This document shows positions 1 to 5,957 of a DNA stretch of 8,733 bases, piece by piece (positions within the stretch are counted from its first letter, which is position 1; each line of letters starts with the position of its first letter). Location: contig MGOK01000055.1 of assembly GCA_001795335.1 (NCBI GenBank), positions 1-8,733 of the forward strand, in the 5' to 3' direction. Below the pieces are notes generated by a model. That model made no database searches and was not told where the DNA came from. It saw nothing but the letters and a program-made list of their open reading frames with translations. This stretch comes from Chloroflexi bacterium RBG_19FT_COMBO_55_16. Lineage in GTDB: Bacteria > Chloroflexota > Anaerolineae > Anaerolineales > UBA4823. Both the position numbers and the translations under genes were made by a program.

Positions 1-706
1 GCTCGATCGGGATGGTCTGGAAATAGTCACGCATCAACCAGACCACGATCGGCAGGTTGACTGCCAGGTAGGTGATGATCAGGGCTGCGCGGGTATCCAG
101 CAGGGCCATACGCTGGAACAAGATATAGATGGGGATGACCACCGCCACGGGCGGCAACATGCGCTGCGAGATCAACCAGAAGGCGATGTCGTTGTTCCCT
201 AAGGATCGCTTAAACCGCCGCCCAATCGTTTGCAACAAGATAACGAACAAGACCAGGGCGGCGACGATAGTGATCTGCCAGGGCGCGCCCAGGGTAATGG
301 CGAAGATGGCCAATGCCAGGCAGCCGATGAAGGTGAAAATGGCGCCCAGACGTGGCCGGTATTCAAATCGAATCAGGGCATAGGCAGCCAGGGTGCCTAA
401 TAATAGGGCCAGGCCAGCGCTGACCGGCGCAACGATGGCGGTGTTCAAGTAGTTTCTTCTGGTGTCGTTGGCTAAGTCCCCAACCAGGATGTATTGCCAG
501 GCGTGCAGGGACGGTTTGTAATCGACGAAGGGAATGTAAAATGGCCCGGTATTCACATCTATTGGTAGTTTGAAAGAGGTAGTCACGAGCCAATAGATGG
601 GGAACAAACACACGATGGCCCAGATGATCAGAGCCAGATATATGAACACCATCTCGGCTGGCGATGGGGCGGAAAGGCTTTTGCGCCGGAAAAAAGATTT
701 CAGCAT
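1..706 (-). CDS. MalG-like sugar ABC transporter permease (3' end missing)
   Basis: Inner-membrane subunit of an ABC sugar importer, the second permease of the pair. 235 residues are visible and the C-terminus, with the EAA loop that contacts the ATPase, lies beyond position 1. The visible part has a short cytoplasmic N-terminus rich in Arg/Lys, a first membrane segment near residues 19-41 (FIYLALIIWAIVCLFPIYWL), a periplasmic stretch, and the permease core segments LNTAIVAPVSAGLALLLGTLAAYAL and, later, RMLPPVAVVIPIYILF followed by LLDTRAALIITYLAVNLPIVVWLM, all typical of MalG/UgpE relatives. Between AAYALIRF and the RMLPP segment there is an insertion of about 50 residues (roughly 120-165) containing two extra hydrophobic helices, which ordinary MalG proteins lack. 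The start ATG overlaps the stop of the upstream permease as TGATG, indicating translational coupling. Family assignment is firm; the sugar is unknown. Confidence 0.9.
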   Translation of the reverse strand, partial: MLKSFFRRKSLSAPSPAEMVFIYLALIIWAIVCLFPIYWLVTTSFKLPIDVNTGPFYIPFVDYKPSLHAWQYILVGDLANDTRRNYLNTAIVAPVSAGLALLLGTLAAYALIRFEYRPRLGAIFTFIGCLALAIFAITLGAPWQITIVAALVLFVILLQTIGRRFKRSLGNNDIAFWLISQRMLPPVAVVIPIYILFQRMALLDTRAALIITYLAVNLPIVVWLMRDYFQTIPIE

Positions 707-1881
707 CAGAATTCTCCCGTAACACGCCGCCGGACCAGGTTGACGTAGGATATGCCGATAAAAGTGACCAGGAACAGCAGGGTATAAGCGATCGCCGCGG
801 ACCCGCCCAGGTCAAGTGAACGCCAGGCGATGAAGGCTTGCAGCGTTAATGACTCGGTCGCCGTGCCTGGCCCACCGTTGGTCAAAACATTCGGCAGGTC
901 GATGATCTTGAAGGCCTCGATCATGCGGATCAGGATCAGGGTCGTGGTGACCGGCAAGATTTGCGGTAAGGTGATGTTCCAGAAAGCCTGCCAGCGGTTG
1001 GCGCCATCCACCCGGGCCGCCTCGATCAGTTCGACGGATTGTCCTTCTATGGCTGCCAGCAGCACGATAAACATGAAAGGCGTCCACTGCCAGATATCGC
1101 CGATCATGGTTGCAGCGCGCGCCCCCCAGGGGTCATTGACCCAGGAGAACATTCCCAGCCCCAGAGCTTGCCAGATCGGCTCAAACGGGCCTTTGTCGGT
1201 ATCGACCAGCATGCGGAACATATAGGCAATGCCGACGGGGGTGATCATCATCGGGATTAAAAAGATGACCCGGAAGAACCGCCGCCCAGGGATATGCTGG
1301 GTCACCAGAAGGGCCAGGCCGAGCCCTAAAAAATACTGAAAGAAGATGCCGACGAACACATAAATTAAGGTGACCACCAGGGTTCCCGGGCGACCTGGCG
1401 CGCTGAGGGTTGAAACGACGATCCAGCCCAGCGTTGCGATAAAAAGAAAAACCAGGACATTGCCGAGCAGGCTGCGAGCGCTGGCTCTGCGGGCGAGAGA
1501 CCCTCGGAACAGGGTGAAGAGCAACAGGGCAATAATACTGGCGAATACCAGCCAACCGATCAACGAAGGAGGGGCCAACAATCCCAGAAAGTGTGTTTTC
1601 TCGAGGCCGAAAAACAGTTTTTGATAATTGGCCAGGCCGACAAATTTAATCTCAAAGCCGCCTTTGACGAATTTAAAACGAGAGAGGGACAGATAAAGCG
1701 AGATGATTAGAGGGAAAATTGCCAGGAAAAGCACGACCAGCACCGCTGGCAGGATAAACACGCTGCTTGCCAGCCGATCTGCCCGGGAGCGGACGTGCAG
1801 AAAATGGCTGGCTTGAGGTGGGGCAGCTGCCGCGCCTTCCCCTGGTTGGTTTAAGACGGTGGATTCTTGTTCAGTTGACAT
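706..1881 (-). CDS. MalF-like sugar ABC transporter permease with extra membrane segments
   Basis: Inner-membrane permease partner of the downstream MalG-like protein. The 391 residues are longer than the usual 290-310 of single-domain sugar permeases. The N-terminal 36 residues are hydrophilic, then comes a first membrane segment (about 40-64), the conserved KFVGLANY motif (79-86), and the normal core from about 168 (TLIYVFVGIFFQYFLGLGLALL). The cytoplasmic EAA loop is clear at 287-306 (EAARVDGANRWQAF, ending in LP), which docks to the ABC ATPase; a typical NVLTNGGPGTATESL motif follows at 331-345. The excess length is an insertion of about 70 residues (roughly 95-165) with two additional hydrophobic helices near 106-125 and 139-158. 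A GGGGA Shine-Dalgarno sequence lies 8-9 bases before the ATG. No ATPase gene is seen nearby, so a shared MsmK/UgpC-type ATPase encoded elsewhere may be used (inference). Confidence 0.95.
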   Translation of the reverse strand: MSTEQESTVLNQPGEGAAAAPPQASHFLHVRSRADRLASSVFILPAVLVVLFLAIFPLIISLYLSLSRFKFVKGGFEIKFVGLANYQKLFFGLEKTHFLGLLAPPSLIGWLVFASIIALLLFTLFRGSLARRASARSLLGNVLVFLFIATLGWIVVSTLSAPGRPGTLVVTLIYVFVGIFFQYFLGLGLALLVTQHIPGRRFFRVIFLIPMMITPVGIAYMFRMLVDTDKGPFEPIWQALGLGMFSWVNDPWGARAATMIGDIWQWTPFMFIVLLAAIEGQSVELIEAARVDGANRWQAFWNITLPQILPVTTTLILIRMIEAFKIIDLPNVLTNGGPGTATESLTLQAFIAWRSLDLGGSAAIAYTLLFLVTFIGISYVNLVRRRVTGEF

Positions 1882-1909
1882 CTGTCTTTCCCCTAGGAAG
1901 TCGTTGGTT

Positions 1910-1946
1910 GGGGTTTTCGGGCGGCTATCACCCGCCCGAAAACCCC
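1910..1946 (-). promoter_or_regulatory. Perfect 15-bp hairpin between binding-protein and permease genes
   Basis: Arms at 1910-1924 (GGGGTTTTCGGGCGG) and 1932-1946 are perfectly complementary around a 7-base loop. The hairpin lies 28 bases before the MalF-like start. In the direction of transcription it is followed by AACCAACGAC, not a T-run, so it is not a canonical Rho-independent terminator. Known binding-protein operons often carry such intergenic stems, which protect the 3' end of the upstream message or cause partial termination; that role here is inferred. Confidence 0.75.
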
Positions 1947-1959
1947 GAAATTCCTTTTA

Positions 1960-2040
1960 CCCCTCCCCCAATCCCTGGCTTGCGCTCAGGACAGGTTTTG
2001 GGAGAGGGGCAGGGGGGAGGGCATCCGCCCTCAGGATGCT
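1960..2040 (-). repeat. G/C-skewed intergenic repeat with G-quadruplex motif and small stems
   Basis: Directly after the binding-protein stop lies a low-complexity C-rich/G-rich element. Arms at 1960-1970 (CCCCTCCCCCA) and 1999-2009 (TGGGAGAGGGG) are complementary except for one G-T pair. G-runs of 3, 4, 6 and 3 bases at 2000-2021, separated by 3, 2 and 1 bases, fit an intramolecular G-quadruplex on the plus strand, the template for these genes. A further 6-bp stem, GCATCC/GGATGC, sits at 2021-2026 and 2034-2039. The overall look resembles dispersed intergenic repeats common in GC-rich environmental genomes; I cannot check copy number here. Confidence 0.6.
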
Positions 2041-2052
2041 AATATCAAGGTA

Positions 2053-3648
2053 CTACTTCGTGACGCCGAGCGTGCCTTGATAGGCTGCCAGTTGCGCTTC
2101 TCGCCCGAGTTCATCGGTGATCGCTTGCCAGCCGTCATAGATCTGCTGCATGCATTGGTCTACGGTGATCTCGCCAGCCAGGTACTGGCTAACTGCGGTA
2201 TCCAGGACGACTCCCTGGTAGCGCTGGTTCTGCGGGACACGCAGATCCAACACCATGTTCGGGCTGGCCAGGCTGCCTTCGATGGCGCCCAGGTAGTCGC
2301 TGGCCGCGGTGGGGCTCATCCCAGCTTCCACCCACGCCTGGCGGTTGAGGAACTGCGAGGTGCGGTAGGGATTGAAGCCGGTCTTGCCGATAGTCACATC
2401 CACGTTAGCTTGCGCCGGTTGGCTCATGTAGGAGAAGAAGGCGTAAGCCGCGTCCTTAGTCAGGTCGTCAGCGCCGGCGTTGATGCCGCCCGACCAGCCG
2501 CCATAGGCGGCGAACGGGGCGTGATTCACGCCATTGATGGCATACGGACAGGTGGTGGCGTCACAGGGCACCAGCGTGCCAGTCGTCCAATCCAGCACCT
2601 CTTTCGAGCCGGGGGTGATCACAGCGCCGACCTTGTCCTGCACCGTGGAGGTCTCCGGGTCGATCGCCAGCGGGCCAATATCGCCCCAGTCCATTGACAG
2701 GGCGCAGCGGCCAGAAGTAAACAGGCTGCGCGTATCGCCGACGTCCAGGTTCAATTCATCTGGCGGGCCATAAAGGGTGGTCTCCTTGTAGAGTTCCAAC
2801 GCCTTCTTGAAGGCATCGTTCATCACCAGGGGCTCCATGGTCTCTGTGTTAAAGAAAGTACCCTGGGAGGTACCCTGGCTTTGGATCATTGTAGCTGCGA
2901 AGTCGGAGATAAACCAGTAAGCCTGCGCGCCGCGCTTCTTGGAGATGCAGGAGCCATAATCCGGGTCGCCATCTCCGTTGAGGTCCTTGCCCTGGAAGGT
3001 TTTGGCGATCGCCAGATAGTCGTCCCATGTTTCGGGTGGTTGCAGGCCTTCCTGCGCCAGCAGATCGGTGCGGTAGTAGACCATGTGGAAGTCGCCGTCC
3101 AGCGGGATGGTGTAGATGCTGCCGCCAAAGGTGGCGCTGAAGTCGCGGAAGAAGGGGGCGATGTCGTCCCACTGGATCGCCGGGTCAGCCGCCACGCGGT
3201 CGGTCAGGTCTTCCATATACCCGGGGGTGATGTAGTCGACCATCCACTGCGGGGCGAACACGAAGGCGTCAAAGGCGTTCGTGCCGGTCGCCATGTCGGT
3301 CAGGATCTTCTGGTAGAGTTCGTTGAAGGGCACGACGGTCACGTTAACCTGGGCGCCGGTCAGGGCGGCGAAGTCAGGAGCACGCCGCTGGAGCGGCTCG
3401 GCGATCTGCGGGCCGGTGAAAGTCAGCACATCGACGGTCACGCCTGCGAAGGGCTTTGCCTCGGGCGTGGGAGTGACCACTCTTTCCACCTCCACGATCT
3501 CGGTACCGCCCGGCACTTCCTGTACGACCGTTTCCTTGACCACGATCGTCTCCACAACCTTTTCAGGGGTTGCTGCTGGAGCGCAAGCAGCGAGCAGCAT
3601 GGCGAGGGCCACCAGCGTCGCGATGACAAAATAAAGCTTGGATTTCAT
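2053..3648 (-). CDS. Family 1 sugar-binding lipoprotein of ABC importer
   Basis: Extracytoplasmic receptor that captures the substrate and delivers it to the two downstream permeases. The 531 residues begin with a lipoprotein signal peptide: KSK, a hydrophobic core, and a lipobox LAAC with the acylated cysteine at residue 22. Residues about 28-63 form a Val/Glu/Thr-rich tether ending VVTPTPE, a hallmark of Chloroflexota binding lipoproteins. The mature domain (from about 70) shows MalE/UgpB-type features: FNELYQKILTDMATGTNAFDAFVF, a middle YRTDLLAQEGLQPPETWDDYLAIAKTF segment, and the C-terminal region WSGGINAGADDLTKDAAYAFFSYM. An acidic loop DLNGDGDPDYG resembles a calcium-binding loop. At about 420-435 residues, related proteins are usually shorter. 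AGGAGGAG six bases upstream of the ATG is a strong ribosome site, in keeping with high expression of a receptor. The substrate is not identifiable; a sugar or oligosaccharide is likely. Confidence 0.95.
   Translation of the reverse strand: MKSKLYFVIATLVALAMLLAACAPAATPEKVVETIVVKETVVQEVPGGTEIVEVERVVTPTPEAKPFAGVTVDVLTFTGPQIAEPLQRRAPDFAALTGAQVNVTVVPFNELYQKILTDMATGTNAFDAFVFAPQWMVDYITPGYMEDLTDRVAADPAIQWDDIAPFFRDFSATFGGSIYTIPLDGDFHMVYYRTDLLAQEGLQPPETWDDYLAIAKTFQGKDLNGDGDPDYGSCISKKRGAQAYWFISDFAATMIQSQGTSQGTFFNTETMEPLVMNDAFKKALELYKETTLYGPPDELNLDVGDTRSLFTSGRCALSMDWGDIGPLAIDPETSTVQDKVGAVITPGSKEVLDWTTGTLVPCDATTCPYAINGVNHAPFAAYGGWSGGINAGADDLTKDAAYAFFSYMSQPAQANVDVTIGKTGFNPYRTSQFLNRQAWVEAGMSPTAASDYLGAIEGSLASPNMVLDLRVPQNQRYQGVVLDTAVSQYLAGEITVDQCMQQIYDGWQAITDELGREAQLAAYQGTLGVTK
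2858..2881 (-). repeat. 12-bp tandem duplication inside binding-protein gene
   Basis: GTACCCTGG occurs at 2858-2866 and again at 2870-2878, with a period of 12 bases. It encodes SQGTSQGT in the binding protein. The frame is preserved, so it looks like a small in-frame duplication of four codons in a surface-loop-like stretch. Confidence 0.6.
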
Positions 3649-3654
3649 GACAAA

Positions 3655-3662
3655 CTCCTCCT
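3655..3662 (-). promoter_or_regulatory. Strong Shine-Dalgarno of the binding-protein gene
   Basis: AGGAGGAG on the minus strand, six bases before the ATG at 3648, fixes the start of the lipoprotein and predicts efficient translation. Confidence 0.85.
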
Positions 3663-3670
3663 AGGATTGT

Positions 3671-3805
3671 CTAGACTTGCGGGGAGCAGACAGAATGCCT
3701 TCTCCCTCGGATGTTTTTTCCCAGATCCAAAATAGGGTTTAGACCTGGGTTGAGTCCGTGGCCGAAAGCCACGGAGTCCAAGTAGTGTGGATCGACCACG
3801 TTCAT
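3671..3805 (-). CDS. Possible 44-residue leader ORF between lacI-type and binding-protein genes
   Basis: A small open frame runs from an ATG at 3805 to a TAG at 3671, encoding 44 residues that start MNVVDPHYLDSVAFGHG and end SVCSPQV. A perfect anti-16S match, AAAGGAGGT (3829-3821), begins right after the regulator's stop codon. Its GGAGG ends 16 bases before this ATG, longer than the usual 5-10, and no nearer start codon exists. The frame ends 22 bases before the binding-protein ATG, and an 8-bp hairpin (3755-3775) lies inside it. It resembles no family I recognise and has no membrane segment. It could be a leader peptide, a small protein, or a chance frame over a dispersed repeat; I lean toward doubtful. 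Confidence 0.3.
   Translation of the reverse strand: MNVVDPHYLDSVAFGHGLNPGLNPILDLGKNIRGRRHSVCSPQV
3755..3775 (-). repeat. 8-bp perfect stem-loop upstream of the binding-protein gene
   Basis: TCCGTGGC at 3755-3762 and GCCACGGA at 3768-3775 pair perfectly around the loop CGAAA. It lies in the 181-base gap between the regulator and the binding-protein gene. No T-run follows in the direction of transcription, so it is not a typical terminator. The sequence style (GTGGC-loop-GCCAC with GAGTCC flanks) resembles short dispersed palindromes of environmental genomes, but copy number is not testable here. Confidence 0.6.
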
Positions 3806-3829
3806 GTGTGATTCGCTCTCACCTCCTTT

Positions 3830-4963
3830 CTAGCAATAAAACGGCAGCTTTAGTCCAGGGATGCGGCGCAAGAGTTCCCGTCTCTCCTCTAGACTTAGCG
3901 GCTGCACGGGCACCTTTTTTTCTGGCAGGATGTCTTTCCTGAACGGCAGATTGAGATCATCGGGCTTGCCGCCACAGGAATAGCGCACGATCAGGCAAGT
4001 CGGCAACACAATATGACAGGGCTGGCTGTCTGGTTCGCCCTTCAACCGGCTGAGAAGTAGCTGAGCAGCTTTGATCCCCATTTCATATGCGGGTTGCACT
4101 GCCACGGTCAAGAACGGGAAAATATGCGAGAGATGAGGAATGTCGTCGAAACTGACCAGGGCAATATCCTGTGGAATCCGCAGACCACGTTGGTCTACCG
4201 CGTCGACCACCCCCAGAGCAATCGAATTATTTGTCGCAAAGATGGCCGTTGGTCGTAAGCCATCGTCCAGGAGCTGATAGGTTAACGTCTCTCCGGAGGA
4301 GGTTTTAAACTCGCCGCGCCGGATCATGCGCAGGTCAATTGGAATCCCGGCCTCGGTCAGGGCAATGGTGTAGCCGGTGACGCGATCCTCAGCCGAAGAT
4401 GTGTTCTGTGGCCCAGAGAGCACGGCAATCCGCTGGTGACCCAGGTCGATTAAATGCTTGACCAGGGCACGTGCGCCGGAGATCGAATCGCCGATCACCG
4501 TGTCGACCTCCCAGCCCTGGATGCGCCGGTCAACCACTACCGTTGTGATCTCCCGCTCCCGCAGCCTTTTGAGTTTGCGAGCATTGGCACTGTAAGGGGC
4601 GATGATCACACCGTCGACACGCTGGCTAGTGACTACATCAAGGTAATGTAGTTGTTTGGCTGGATCTTCGTCGGTGTTGCACAGTAGAATTGAATATCCC
4701 CCGCTTTGGGCCGCATCTTCCACGCCGCGTGCCACCGTGGTCCAGAAGGGGTTGGTAATATCCGGCACCAACAGGGCGATGGCGTTAGTCCGCTTGGAGC
4801 GCAGGCTGCGCGCGGCGCTGTTTGGCACATAATGTAACTCTCTGATCGCCCGCTCCACCTTATCACGCGTGGCGGGGTAAACATTGCTGGCGCTGTTGAT
4901 GACCCGGGACACGGTCACCGTGGATACGCCAGCTCGCTTGGCGACATCAGCGATAGTGGTCAA
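3830..4963 (-). CDS. LacI-family transcriptional repressor
   Basis: Sugar-responsive DNA-binding repressor. The N-terminal helix-turn-helix is textbook: TIADVAKRAGVSTVTVSRVIN at residues 3-23, followed by the hinge region (NSAARSLRSKRT, about 48-59) that inserts in the minor groove at operators. From residue 60 it is a periplasmic-binding-protein-like effector domain (LLVPDITNPFW, VDGVIIAP, GHQRIAVLSGP, PTAIFATNNSIALG, DIALVSFDD). After the usual end near LIVRYSC (about 330) there is a charged tail of about 45 residues ending GLKLPFYC, making the protein 377 residues against a usual 330-345. The start is TTG: AGGAG lies eight bases upstream and the helix-turn-helix would otherwise be cut. It sits directly upstream of the binding-protein and permease genes on the same strand, with an operator-like palindrome at its own promoter, so it very likely regulates this importer and itself. 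The effector is unknown. Confidence 0.95.
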   Translation of the reverse strand: MTTIADVAKRAGVSTVTVSRVINSASNVYPATRDKVERAIRELHYVPNSAARSLRSKRTNAIALLVPDITNPFWTTVARGVEDAAQSGGYSILLCNTDEDPAKQLHYLDVVTSQRVDGVIIAPYSANARKLKRLREREITTVVVDRRIQGWEVDTVIGDSISGARALVKHLIDLGHQRIAVLSGPQNTSSAEDRVTGYTIALTEAGIPIDLRMIRRGEFKTSSGETLTYQLLDDGLRPTAIFATNNSIALGVVDAVDQRGLRIPQDIALVSFDDIPHLSHIFPFLTVAVQPAYEMGIKAAQLLLSRLKGEPDSQPCHIVLPTCLIVRYSCGGKPDDLNLPFRKDILPEKKVPVQPLSLEERRELLRRIPGLKLPFYC

Positions 4964-5027
4964 TTGCTTCTCCTGGAAGTTGAAGACTGACCAGCGAAGA
5001 ACGGCGATATTTGAGTGACTAACTTAA

Positions 5028-5044
5028 CAATATCGAGAATATTG
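5028..5044. promoter_or_regulatory. Second inverted repeat in the regulator leader
   Basis: CAATAT and ATATTG flank a 5-base spacer (CGAGA), giving a 17-base perfect inverted repeat. Its centre is about 20 bases, two helical turns, downstream of the centre of the 16-bp palindrome at 5049-5064. It could be an auxiliary operator or an RNA stem in the leader. A competing pairing exists between CGATATT at 5005-5011 and AATATCG at 5029-5035. Confidence 0.45.
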
Positions 5045-5048
5045 GGCT

Positions 5049-5064
5049 ATGAAATCGATTTCAT
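5049..5064. promoter_or_regulatory. LacI-family operator (16-bp perfect palindrome)
   Basis: ATGAAATCGATTTCAT is a perfect palindrome with the central CG and the A/T-rich flanks typical of LacI-family operators. It begins 5 bases after the -10 box, so it covers the predicted transcription start near 5063. Repressor bound here would block initiation. The likely ligand is the regulator encoded immediately downstream (autoregulation), which is an inference from position and symmetry. Confidence 0.8.
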
Positions 5065-5069
5065 CAGTC

Positions 5070-5098
5070 ATTGTAGAGAATTTCGCGCCAATTGTCAA
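5070..5098 (-). promoter_or_regulatory. Sigma-70-type promoter of the lacI-type/ABC transporter operon
   Basis: On the minus strand, TTGACA (5098-5093) is separated by exactly 17 bases from TACAAT (5075-5070). That is a perfect -35 and a 5/6 -10 with optimal spacing. Predicted start is near 5063, giving a leader of about 100 bases before the TTG start codon. The promoter begins only 24 bases after the stop of the nucleotidylyltransferase gene, and no terminator is visible between them. Confidence 0.8.
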
Positions 5099-5122
5099 GA
5101 GGAAGTTTCAATAAATGGTGGC

Positions 5123-5956
5123 TCAGAACCCACGTAAGACCGTACTTTCTCTTCTGGGGAGCCCTTCCTTTGGTTTTCGTTTCAACACAACGTACTCCAA
5201 CCCGCGCTGAGCGCAGAATTCCCGTTTCTCCGGCTTGTCGCCGTCTTCATTCACTGCGTAAATATCCGGTTTGATCGCGTCGATTTCCGGCTCACCATCC
5301 AACCAACCGTTTCCGCTGGAAATCAAAGCGTGTTTGACGTAACGGATGGATTGAACCATATACCGGCGTTCATCCTGCCTAAACAAAGGGTGTCCTTCTC
5401 CCTTCAGATACCTGACATTCTCGTCATTCCCAACGACAACGTACAGATCGCCCAATGTGGACACCTCTTCAAAGAATTTGACGTGGCCTGAGTGAAACCA
5501 GTCGAAACAGCCGGTCACGATCACTTTCTTGCGCGCCGATGGTGGTGTATAGAGGTCGAATTGCATAGCTGGGAAGCCTCTCAAATCGGCTTCCTTCAAA
5601 ACGTGGTACGCTACCCCGCGCCTCTCGCAGGAGGCTCGCTTCTGGACATGATCATCTCTCTCCTCTACCACCCAGAGCTGCGGATCGATATCTGCTACCG
5701 ATGGTAAGGTGTCCCGATCGATTTGCTCTGTGATAACCGAGACCTGCTGGACATAGTGTAGGGCTTGTAGCAGGTATAAACGCTCTTTCAACGGGAACTT
5801 AGGGGATCTCCCTTCCATGATACGGAAAGTCTCATCCGACCACAGCAAGACGTGCACTTCGCCTAACTTCGAGGCTTCCTCCAGGAAGCGTACTTGCATG
5901 GACCTGAGATCGTCAAAACCGCCAATAACGACGACTTTTTTCGGATTATCACCCAC
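5123..5956 (-). CDS. Tandem nucleotidylyltransferase with a degenerate N-terminal half
   Basis: Predicted to transfer a nucleotide (CMP or AMP type) to a sugar phosphate or polyol phosphate. The 277 residues form two copies of the cytidylyltransferase-like fold. The C-terminal copy (about 143-250) has an intact nucleotide-binding signature GCFDWFHSGH, with HSGH at 155-158, followed by VVGNDENVRYLKGEGHPLF, RQDERRYMVQSIRYV and a C-terminal RRESTVLR resembling the conserved STT-type motif of RfaE/TagD relatives. The N-terminal copy (about 8-120) aligns well (GGFDDLRSMQVRFLEEASKLGEV) but has RSMQ where HSGH should be, so it is probably not catalytic. I place the start at the GTG at 5956: AAGGA lies nine bases upstream, whereas the TTG at 5965 directly abuts it. 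The stop of the kinase-like gene (5958) ends one base before this GTG, suggesting coupling. The nucleotide and substrate are not determinable. Confidence 0.85.
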   Translation of the reverse strand: MGDNPKKVVVIGGFDDLRSMQVRFLEEASKLGEVHVLLWSDETFRIMEGRSPKFPLKERLYLLQALHYVQQVSVITEQIDRDTLPSVADIDPQLWVVEERDDHVQKRASCERRGVAYHVLKEADLRGFPAMQFDLYTPPSARKKVIVTGCFDWFHSGHVKFFEEVSTLGDLYVVVGNDENVRYLKGEGHPLFRQDERRYMVQSIRYVKHALISSGNGWLDGEPEIDAIKPDIYAVNEDGDKPEKREFCAQRGLEYVVLKRKPKEGLPRRESTVLRGF

Positions 5957-5957
5957 T

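Noticed and set aside
363..815. 150-codon minus-strand frame overlapping both permeases
   Set aside because: It is an alternative frame of the MalG-like permease and the end of the MalF-like permease; its protein is not membrane-like and matches nothing.
1910..1946. Rho-independent terminator
   Set aside because: The stem is strong but no T-run follows it in the direction of transcription, and coding genes continue on the same strand.
2077..2697. 206-codon plus-strand frame
   Set aside because: Entirely antisense to the C-terminal half of the binding protein and without recognisable family features.
2881..3735. 284-codon open frame on the plus strand opposite the binding-protein gene
   Set aside because: It lies antisense to a clearly coding lipoprotein, its product has no recognisable domain, and such frames are common opposite GC-rich genes.
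3788..3800. GTGGATCGACCAC as a second LacI operator before the binding-protein gene
   Set aside because: Only four-base arms pair; the centre is not symmetric and it does not resemble the palindrome at 5049-5064.
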